DNA from: Brachycybe producta | Taxonomy: Eukaryota > Arthropoda > Diplopoda > Playtdesmida > Andrognathidae | Assembly: GCA_036925085.1 (NCBI GenBank) | Contig: JAUPFP010000017.1 | Location: forward strand, 1,112,001 to 1,176,000 | Direction of reading: 5' to 3' | DNA length: 64,000 bases | Part shown: piece after piece, positions 22,801-34,800 of the stretch | Layout: each line of letters begins with the position of its first letter | How positions within the stretch are numbered: the stretch's first letter is position 1 | The notes under the pieces: generated by a model | Seen by the model: only the letters and a program-made list of their open reading frames with translations | What the model was told of the DNA's origin: nothing | Databases searched by the model: none | Translations under genes and position numbers: made by a program

Positions 22801-25800
22801 TTATTTTAGATGATATTCATTGAATTGGCAATAAGTCTGTTAAGGGCTGGTAAACATCAATTACATTTGAAATGGGGTTTCTACACACTGGGCATAAAAA
22901 ACTTTCCATTTCTAATAACGTTGTTGTACATGCCTTACAGGCAGCTTGATGCTTACAAGGGTCAAATACAACCCGTGCACCCTTCACTAAACAAATAATA
23001 CAATATTTGATAGTGGCCGTTTCTTCATCATCGTAGGGTAGTAGTTTCTCCAGAAGTTCATCTTTTCGGGTTACAGGTGGATTTCCCATCAGCTGGAGGA
23101 GAATTTCACTATCGGTCGTGTCATCTGCAGTTGCAATTTCATTATTTTTTTTTAAATTTTTTTACGACCAATCTAATTACTTACTGGAGTCATCGAGATA
23201 GACAATTGGATGTCTATTAACTGCAGCACTTCTAGTAGAGGCATTCGAGACAGTTTCAGGCTCCGTTTCAGAATCAGATGCAATGTTTACAAATGAAATA
23301 CATGAATTATAAGAAGATATAGTTGCATCATGCCCAACCAAGGTTTGACAATAGGCTCGGGAATTATCATGCTCCGAAAGATTAACATTAGGTATGAGAA
23401 ATAGTGTTAACGGGGACCAGACATGGTACATCCTCAGGAGTATTTCAGTAGGACAGATTAGACAGATGAGTCATCATGTCTATACATGTTTTCATAAGTT
23501 CATGATTTAGACACACCCTTTGGATCACATCAAGGCATGTTTGAACAAGCCTAAACATGTCTGAACATGTCTATTCTTGTTTTGTCAAGGCTGAGATTTA
23601 TTTACACCCCTTGGAAACAAGAATGGAATAAGCTAAGGGGTATAAGTACTTGGAGAAACGTATACGCTATGGCAAGATCTACTCATTACACGAAGCCTCG
23701 GATTTCACGGCATTAGGTACGTTTTTTTTTCTCAGTTTGATTCAGCCTTATGAATGAAAAATTAATTTCCAGAATGTCTATTTTCGGCAATATATCCACC
23801 GTTATTGATTCTGACGGGTTTCAAATTGGAAGTGATTTTTACATTAAAGAATTGGGATACTATACTATCGGTGATCCACATCCGATGAATATGTTTATTC
23901 GACTTCCTCAAAATAGACTGTTTACTGAAAAAGATGTCAGAACAATGCAATTCGTGACGGCACATATTCATGGTCTTTCTTATAGAAATGATACCGATGA
24001 TGTCGCATTTTCAACATTACTGAATGTTTTACGTAGCTTGTATACGCATGCCTCTGAGAAAAATTCAAATGCCTTATTTGCTTATAAGGGGGGCACTGTG
24101 GAAAAAAATTTATTAATGAAATTAAATATTCCTAGCATAAACCTCGAGAAACTAGGCCTTTGTATGAAATATGAGAATTTACTGACAATCTTTGGCCCTC
24201 AAGAAGTTGACTTTACGTGTAGTCGTCATAAAAAACGGAGAAATGGAATAGCACATTGTGCAAAAAATGAGGCTTATATTTTTGGATTATGGGTACAAAA
24301 ACAGAAATAAGCTAATATGTACAATTTATTTTACTCAGAATGTTGTATATGCCAACGGATTTTCCTGGTATTCGCGCGCAAGCTCGTGATGCGATAAAAA
24401 CCACGATAAAATTACCAGGTTGGAATAAAGCGTGTGCTGACTGTGTTCATCAAGACGAACTCCTAAAAGCGGGTGATGGAAGTCAAGTTCCGACACATTT
24501 TTGTACGATGTATCCCGACGAATACGAACGAAAAAAAATAAATGATTTATTCGAGAGTGTGAATGTCTTATTTGTGTTAAACCGCTGGATCGAATATGCC
24601 AAACCGATTAGAAGCGTCATCATTCAAGGAATTTTGTATCTGATCGACCATTGGTTAGAATATGAGTGGCGATGTGAAATTTTCAAAGCTTGTACTAATA
24701 CTGAATAAATATCACGTTATGTACTCATTCTCGTTACATTCTTGAAGCTAAAATGGTAGAGCAAGATGAAATATCACGCTTAACGATAGAGGAAACGGTG
24801 ATGCCGCAAAAAAGGAAACCGAGTATAAAATACATCGTTATGGGCTGCATAGGGGCTCTTATGCTTATCCTCGAAACAACGAACATCGCTATTTCTACTA
24901 AAACGGAAGCACCTGCCAATATACAACTACCGCAAGATTCCGTATCGATCATGGAAAAAGAGGTTTCCTTCATTCCATTGAAGGCACCGTTTAGGATGAT
25001 TATTGCCGGTCCCAGCAATTGCGGGAAAACAACCTTCGTTAAGAAAATTTTGGATCATGCCAGGGGAATGATTAAACCCCCACCAGAAAGAGTAACGTGG
25101 TACTATTCTCAATATCAAGACTGGTATTCACTTTATGGGACTCGAGCGACATTTATAAAAGGAATGCCCGACATGAAGACTCTAAGATGCGATAGAAATC
25201 AGCTTATTGTTCTCGACGATCTGTTTCAAGATGTGGATAGGGGTGTTTCTCGGCTCTTTACGTGCGATTCGCATCATAGAAATATGTGTTATATTTATTA
25301 CTCAAAATATTTTTGACAAGAACCCGTATCAGCGCACCATTTCTTTGAATGCCTCTTATCTGGTTCTTTTTAAAAACCCTCGTGACAAATCTCAAATTGC
25401 TCATTTGTCTCATCAGATGTATCCTGGTAACACCAAGTTCCTTATCGATGCCTTTAACCAGAGTACTCGTGATCCGTACAGTAACTTGATGATTGATCTC
25501 ACGCAGAATGCGGATGACAATTCTAGGCTCAGAACGAATATATTTCCGGGAGAGTATACCGCTGTATTTTTACCTAAGCAACGATGAAAGTAAGTCAAAA
25601 AATTCCTTCACGTCTCGATCGTAACATTCACAGATTACACGTAGCTGTGGAAAGTAATCCACGACTTCAAAAAGAACTTCTAAAGAACTCCAACTTGGAT
25701 TTTATTCAGTGTTTGTGTGATTGTGCACATAATATTGGGAACTCTAACATTGTACTGAGTGAACGTGAAAAAAGAAAGTTACGACCCTATAGGCATGTAC

Positions 25801-28800
25801 TGAATAAATTAGTGATTACGAAAGCATCTCCAAAGTCGAAAAAAAACTTTCTCGTCAAACAAAAAGGGGGTTGGCTTCCGCTGTTAATTTCTCCCGTATT
25901 GTCGATGTTAACGGGTTTAATAACATCATGGCCGAGAAAATGATCCTCATCCCCGCTGAATCTTGGGAAGCTCAATATCGACAAAGACAAGAAAATAAAA
26001 CACCCGTTCAACGTACTTTAAGAGACATTCAAAAGGCCATTCAACGTATTTTGGAAGAAGAAAACTTGGATAACTACAATAAGGTTTTACTTCTAGGACA
26101 ATTACAACACCCGTATAAATCCATTTATGAGAACAGACCCAAAGAGGTAACGAAAGTGACGTTAGAGGACCCTGGTTTTTCGAGTCCCATTGAAGAAAAA
26201 CATGCATCAGGTATCAGCGATATAGTTAACCAACTGCCGAAGACACAACAGAAAAAGGCCGGTCGTTTTCTTAATTTGATAAAAGATGGTAGAGGCCCAT
26301 TAAGTTGGAATTCATCGCATCAGCTTCTGATAAATGGTCAAGTCGTGCCGAATACCAATATTATGGACCTTACTAGAGATCTCGTTATCAGTAAAACTAG
26401 ATACGATCCCCCAGGATGGGAGCCATTTATCACGGAGCTGAAAAAAATGAACGTACCTCGATCTCTCATAGCTAACGACAAGCGATGGGATTATCATCCA
26501 GATACCAAAGAATCTAACAGTCCCGTATGAGAAGAATCATGAAAAACAAAGAACTCAAAAAAATTTATTACGATCCATCCTCCAGCGGGTCTTTCGGAGG
26601 TGTGGACTGCCTTCATGCGGCAACTGGAAAGAAATTTACTCGGGGTGAAATTGAAGCCTGGTTACGAACGCAAGATGTCTACACTTTACATAAACCAGCG
26701 AGAAGAACATTTACGAGAAATAGAACATCGGTTAGTAAAATAGACGATGTATGGCAGATGGATCTCGTGGATATGCAGTCTTACAAAAAAGAGAATAAGG
26801 GTTACAACTATCTTTTAACTTGTATCGATGTATTTTCAAAATATGCTTGGGTTCAACCATTAAAACAGAAAACTGGAAAGGAAATGATCGCTGCTTCAAA
26901 AATTATTCTGCGAGATGGAAGGAAGCCGAGAAAAATTCAATCGGATAGGGGAAAAGAATTCCTGAATAAGAACTTTCAGATCTTTCTCAAAGAAAATGGT
27001 ATTGGATTTTATACCACTTTTAACGAAGTAAAAGCCGCCGTTGTCGAACGTTTTAATAGAACTTTGAAATCACGCATGTGGAGGTATTTTACAGCGAAGG
27101 GGAATTATCAGTACATCGATAAGTTGAGTCAACTGGTGAAAGGATACAATGCATCATATCATAGAAGCATTGGCATGGCTCCGGAGAAAGTCTCATCTAC
27201 CAATGAAAAAGATGTATTTAAACGATTGTTTCCATCTGCCAATAGTAGATTGCCCAAGTTCAAAGTAGGTGATCGTGTTCGTATTTCCAAGACGAAGTTA
27301 ACTTTCGAAAAAGGTTACTTACCCAATTGGTCGGACGAGGTTTTCACCATCTCTGCACATATCGACCGAATACCTCCGGTATACCGTCTCGTGGATATTG
27401 ATGGTGAACTATTAGAAGGTACGTTTTACGGGGAAGAACTTCAAAAAATTGACAAGAAAGACAGCGATTTTGGAGGGTAGAAAAAGTTGTAGCTGAAAAA
27501 GGAAAAGGACGACACTGGCAACTTTTGGTGAAGTGGAAAGGATACGCTGATAAACACAACAGTTGGATTAAAGTGGGAGATTTGAAACAACTACAAAAAT
27601 GACTGAGTCTCAAGACTTTTACGTGACACTGCCGAGTAATAGCAGTATGAAATATTATCCGGACAACACTTTAACAAATTACACCGTGAAACTCCCAAAA
27701 CCCATCGAAATTACTGGAGATTACGAAGTTGCCTTGGCTGAGATTCATTTTTCACGTACCTGGTTAAAGATTGCGGATGAAAAGGAAGGTGAAATTATTA
27801 TCAGAGATCTGGAGCGGAGCCTAAGCATCAATATTAGCGTTCCTAGCGGGGCGTATCATTCTCCCGGATTTCTCGTGAATGCCATCAACTCATATCGATG
27901 AATATTTCGGGCCCCTTCATTTGAGGCATCCTTCGATTCAGTCGAACAAAAATGAATTGATTAAAAAATAGACAAATCTACATCTAATATAGACAAAGAG
28001 GAAGAAAATATGGTAATAGAAGAAGCCAGGGTGCAAACAACCGCGGACAATGTGAATGTCATGTTCAAAACGTGCGAGGAATCACGCACCAACTATCAGA
28101 AACTCGTTAAGGATAAGAATACCAGTCAAATGGAATATCAAAACAAAATAAATGATCTCGAAAATCAATTACAACATCAAAAAGGCCTCATACCTGGACC
28201 CGATGAAAAACGGGACGAAGCCATTCAGCGTCTCGTTAATGTCTTACAACAAAAACTACAGGACGAACAAAAAAAGAAGACTGACGATAAAGATACCAAA
28301 GATAATCTCATCAATCCGGTTCGTTTACAAAAAGAAGCGAATGAATTTAATTACAATATTTTAAAGTCCTCGTATGATGAAAAAAAGAAAATTTAGCCAA
28401 GTCAAAACAAGATCTACAAAATATGAAAGATTATCATCAGCAGTTGTTAGAAAGCAAAACACGAATGGAGAATATCGCTAATCCGAGATTAAATAGTGAA
28501 AAGAATCCTTGGTTCAAATATCGGAATACAACGTCACGTGTAGAAGTTACCGTTCAGAACAATTCAAGCATTCAATTCTCCGAAAAAATACAAAGAATGC
28601 TCGGGTTTCAAGAGGACTATCTTAGCAATACATCGGAACTTCCCATTATTAAGGTGGCCGACTTTCTTTCGGATATTCAGCGTGATATTCATTCCTTATT
28701 CGTGTATATCGACTGCATCGAGTACCAGCCGGTGGGGGATATACTTTCACCTTTATTGAGGCCCGTTCATCTTCAGGATTCTGATGGAATGAGTTACCAA

Positions 28801-31800
28801 AATCTACAATCAACTACAGTACAAAAGAGTATCACGTGATAGTATACATAGTATCGAAGTGCGTATAAGCGATGTCTTTGGACGTAAAATTTTATTTACC
28901 AGTGGAGACGTAGTGATAGCCACAGTTCATTTTCGTCCGTGTTCCATTTTTCACAAATGAGAGTGCCTTACTATTGTGGATCAGCGTCTGATCCGTGTTA
29001 TAATTATCATAAACAAATTGGATCCTCTTTGCCCGTCTTCGTGGGATCTCAATATCAGCGGGGACATGGATTTTTCTCTTCGTTATATCGTTTCGTGATC
29101 CCTTTTTTTGAAAAAAGGAGCCCTCTCAGCGAGTAAGCAGTTGTTAAAGTCTGGAACTAACGTCGTATCCGATATTGAAGCGGGGGAATCTTTCAAAAGT
29201 GCCTTAAAAAGGCGTGGAACGGAAGCTGGGCATGAATTTTTGAAGACAATGACAGGTGGAGCTAAGCGCCGGAAAACGACGAAACCATCTGGAAATAGAA
29301 GAACCGTGGCCAGTACGAAGCGTACAGTGAAAAGGAGAGCATCAAAGAAGAAAGTCGCTAAGAAAAGGAAAACCGCAGCAAAGAAAGCTTCGGGTAAAAA
29401 AAGAAAAACTAACAATTTCGTGAATCTCCTATAAACATGAGCGGCTTTCTCGTACATCATGACTCGGGGCCCGGGATGAGTTGTGAATTGGATATTTTTA
29501 CCGTGCCCGCGACGCAAACGAGTAATCGGGATGACTGCATTAAGGAATACCATCCCGTGAACAGTATCGAAGACCAAAATACGATAAGAGTTCAATATCA
29601 TGGGAAATGCCGATGAATACATAGATCCTTCTGATATTTACCTGAATGTGAAGGCAAGAATCTTAAAAGCGGACGGAAAACCATTGGACGCTACTTGCGA
29701 AGTCACACCTATAAATGGGTTTTTTCACTCACTTTTTAGTGAAATTACGGTTACTCTCGGGCATACGATTATTAGTTCCACTGATCACGATTATGGATAT
29801 AAAGCTTATTTAATGACCCTTCTAGGCAGCGAAAACACCGGGAATAAACCTTATTTATCTCTGGAGATGTTCTACAAAGACACCATCGCTGCCTTTAAAG
29901 ATCGTAAACCATCCACCGCCGATCCGGCAGATGGATTAGCGCAACGCTTCGAAAGATCAAAAGCAAGTGCTATTATGGATATGTGCGGACGTCTTCACGG
30001 AGATATTTTTCATCAGGGGCGGCTCTTACCTAATATGCTCGATCTCTCCATTAAATTAATTCATCAAAAAGATGTCTTTTGTTTACTGAAACCAGATAGT
30101 GACAAAAATGATTACAAAGTGGATATTAGATCTGCTACCCTCTATGTACGAAAAGTGATACCAAATCCATCTATCGTTAAAACGCATATTGAGCAGTCGT
30201 TGAAGTCTAATTTTATTTATCCCATCAACCGAATCAAATGCACTTCTTTCAGTGAACCTAGCGGTGGCCACGATATTAACATCAACATTTGTAATGGCAT
30301 ATTACCGAGTTTCGTTATGATTGGACTCGTTGATAGTGATGCACGAGCTGAAAATTTAAAAAAGAATCCTTTTCATTTTCATTACAAGGACCTTAGTTTT
30401 CTCGAGCTACAGGTAGATGGTACCCAGTTTCCGGGGATACAGTTCAGTCCAAATTTCAGTACGAAAGAATACGGTCATCTTTATCAGCAGCTATTTTCTG
30501 CGTGACGCAAGTATTATGGCACAGACGGTGTAGATGTGACGTTCGAGGAATTTAAAAACCGCTATTCTCTTTTTGCCTTCGATCTCACCAATGATCAAAG
30601 TGCTCTATCAGGATCCCATTTCAACTTGAGTAAAAACGGATCTTTACGTCTCAATATGAAATTTAAAAATCCATTGAACACAACGGTGAATGTCATCGTT
30701 TATTCCATCTACCAGTCCATTATCGAAGTGGATCATCATCGCAATGTTATCATGGATTATTAAAATGGATTCTAGTCAACTGGAATATTTATTATTTCAT
30801 CATCCCGCCACGCATTTTGTGTTTGCCGGTGTATTCGCACGGGACCAACTTCCTTTTAGAGTGAATCGTAAACTTTATATCGTTAATCTGGATGCGCGGT
30901 CGGAGCCTGGATCTCACTGGATCACTATTTATTTCAATAATGGAATGGCTGAATATTTTGACAGTTACGGAATGAAGCCAATGACGGACGAGATAAATCA
31001 GTTCATTACGAGAAACAGTCTCTCCTGGACTTACAATGCGCGTAGACTCCAACATTCGAGAACGGCCGTATGTGGCCAATATTGTATTTTCTATTCTATT
31101 TTAAGATGTTCTAATGTATCTATGAAAAGTATCGTTTCTGTGTTTCATTGACACAATTATTTGCGAAATGATAAAATTGTTCACGCATTTATTAATTATA
31201 ATCTAAAAAAATATTTACCACTGTATGCTTTTTAATTACATTTTTATTTACCCTTTACCTTTTCAATACATGTATTATTATATTATTTATATAAAGTAAA
31301 TATATTAAAATGGGTATATGTAACATTATGGGATGTATACAATCGTGAATAAACATTTATAGGACTACATCGAGTAAATACTTATTTTCCCGTAGAGCCA
31401 AACCCAAGCTCACCACGAGTGCTTGGAGGGAGTTCAACATCGCACTCTGCAAGTTCCACATCGGGGTATATTTTTTCAAAAATGATTTGCGCAATTCTAT
31501 CCCCTTTTTTAATAGAAAAATCATAGGTTCCGAAATTTATTAACAGAACATTAATAGCTCCCCTGTAGCTGGAATCAATAACGCCAGCCAAAACATCAAT
31601 TCCAAAATGAAGTGCGGGACCCGATCTTGGTGCGATTCTTCCATAGGAATTATACGGTATAGCCATGGATAAGTCTGTCGCACAGAGCATTCTATCTCCA
31701 GGTTTAATAGTGCAGTTCACCGCAGAATACAGATCATATCCGGCATCACCCATATTCATTTTCTTCGGGATGACACATGCATCGCTTAATCTCTTAACCA

Positions 31801-34800
31801 TTACGGTAGGTTCTACAAGGAGCAACAAATGATTTCATCTAAATTTTGTTTAAATTGAAAAATAGCCATAAGCGAGGGTAGTAATTCCATCATTCTCAAT
31901 ATAACGTTTATCATCGAATGCGGTAAGACTGATTTTGTTCACTTCTAGAGTGTAAATGTCGTGCATTTTAGACATGATTTGTTTTTGAATGACCCTATTC
32001 GGAATAGACTGATGCAAAGATTCAATGTACATATCATGATTAAAGTGAGATTTAACGATCTGTTTCTTAATACCTTTAGCTTTACATTTATACTTATGGC
32101 TATTTAACAGTACGGAATACATTTTAGATTTTAGGGCCACAAATTCCGAAATAGGTTCACCATTCATTTCATCTTTAAATTTTCCCATAACTTTTTTGTT
32201 TTTAACAGAGTGCAGAAAGTGACTTTTTGGATAGTCACTCGTATCCAAATGGTATTGGTAACGCTGCATGTCATGATACAAATCTTTCGTTTGAATATGC
32301 ATGATGAAACTATCTGTATCGGTATACAACAATTTCAATCTATTTCCGGGATAATTTGATTTCAGAACATAATAATAAAATTCATACATGAACAACTTCG
32401 ATATTTCTAGCACAGTAAAACCCGTATACAATGGTTTGTTAAAATAAATGGACCATTTTTTTCATTTTAAAAACAGTGAGGTTCTTATCGATAATGTGAA
32501 ATGAGTCTAAATTTGCACGACTGAGTAATTTTAGACATCGTTCTTTTTCATTAACGAGTTCGGCATTCATTTTTTTCTTTGATTTTCCATCGTTTTCCCG
32601 AAAATGGCATTGTTCATTAATTTGAAAAAGTCTTTTTCGAAATCATCTTTTGCTCGTTTACGCATGGCAATGTTAAATTCTATATAGGGATTTAACCACT
32701 TGCCTTGGGTAAAAGAAAGCACACGATGAATTTTGATTAATTTCATCCCTAGGTTTAAGTAACATTGTAAATTTCTAACATGAATAACGTAATGTTTTTT
32801 ATGATAAAGATTTGGTGCGAGTTTTTTTGTCTTGTAGTTTTTGGGCTGTTTTCCTTTTACTTTTTTTAGAAGGTCTTTAGCATAAGGAGATAGCATATCG
32901 AGGTGAATATCGAGTCTTTCTGGACAAAGAGGGTAGTCACTATGATCAAAATGTAACTCTGCGGGATAATCGAGATCCACTTCTAATATGTATCCCTCTT
33001 TGTCATCTGGATTTATGGAATGGACGTCAAAAGTTTTGATCTCATTTTCATCTAACCAACGAAAATCTTTCATGGGCATTGGCTCGCACATCGCCGTAGC
33101 ATACAAGGAATTGTAATCCCAATAGGCTAAATAAGATTTAGGTTTAGATGGATCGTAATCATTTAGATAGGGATTGTTTGCTTTTGCGTATCTGTGGCTG
33201 GCGACAGAAACACCTCCGCGAATACCTTTTTCGATAAATAAGTGCATATCATAATCCGTAAGTAGCTCCAACTCAACTTCAGTGTATTTCAAAGCGGCGG
33301 ACCATGCGTACATGGGCAAAGTGAAATAATGCGCGGGATCTAGTCCAAAACTTTTAAAAGAAATAGTTCGGAAATTTTCGAAAACATCCGCCAAAATGAG
33401 ACAATCGCTTCTTAAGTAAATATCGTGATAATCGCCTAAAGTTTCACATCCGAATGTCTCCCATACCTTTTTCACGTGCTCGTAATCTTTATCAGAGATC
33501 ACTTCTTCATTCAGTGTATTGTTGAAACAAGCTTTATCCGGAATGCCTACTGCGTCAAATTTTGAGTGACTGTCCAAGTATTCATAAGGAAAATGCCCTT
33601 TTTGTGTCATGAGATCAATTTTTGCAGGGTCCTCGAAAAACCACGAAACGCAATTAAATTTATCTTTAGAAAGATTTTGGGCGAGGGTTGCGAGTGGAGC
33701 GAACAAGAATTGAAAACTATCTAAGAACACGAGATCATCGACGATGAAACTCGTATAGCGCTCAATATTTAATGGAATAATGTTAATGGGCTTTTCCATT
33801 TTAATCCTACCTAGGGCTTTAACGATAAAGTGCTCATCGTATGAACGTAAACAATGAGCGAAACATGGCAAGTAAGAGCGATCACGTAAAGTGGCATTAC
33901 AACTGAAGCACGCGGCACCCCTGTAATTGTTTCCCGGAAGATGGTGGTCGTGATCTCTTACTTTGCCCGTTATAAACTCATTGAACTCCGTATGACAAGC
34001 ATAACAGTGGGTGGCTTTCTGAAAATTTTCCTCATCTTCGTTCGTCATGATCATAGGCTCTATTGGGGCTGATTTCAACAATGCACTGGCTTTGTCTCTT
34101 AAAGTCATGACAAGCTCATAAGCAGGATCTTGGGACCTTTTACATTCGTGAGCTACAACCTTACCGTGATAATCAACGATAACGTAAGAATACGAGCAAG
34201 CTTCATGTTTTTGGATGGTTTTGGTATAGGAGGTACTCGGATTTTGAGTTGGACCACTGACTTTTTGGATGAGGCTTTCAAAATCAAAATAAGCTACGTA
34301 AGGGCACCGCAAGGCTTTATGAAACTCGTTAAACTTTAAAACGCAATCCTCTTTGCTCGGTAACCGAATTTTGGCCGTTTTATGCTCTTCACACATGGGA
34401 CGATGTCTTTCTAAAGCGCTTTCAACTTTAAACCCTTGGCAGCATCGTAAGCAAAAAATTTTTTTGTTTAAACCATTGCGTCCCATTAATCGAGCAATAT
34501 TTCGAATGAGAAAGTAGTGTTTGTCATGAAGAAGAAGATTTATTTCTCTATTTGAGTTGGAATTACTTAACTGAAGAGGAACAATGTACTTATCGTATCC
34601 GAAAATGTTAACTTTGAGATTATTCGCAATTTCGAATTTTGAAATTTGGGTTAAGGCAACGGGATAGTCAAGCATGGATGTATCGAGTGAGCCTTCTAAT
34701 TTTTTATAGTGACTTAATCTATTTGGATGATTGTCCCACGTGACAGGATGCAGCTGAGCTAATACACACCATAAAAAACATTTGGTATCTTTAGATGTGA

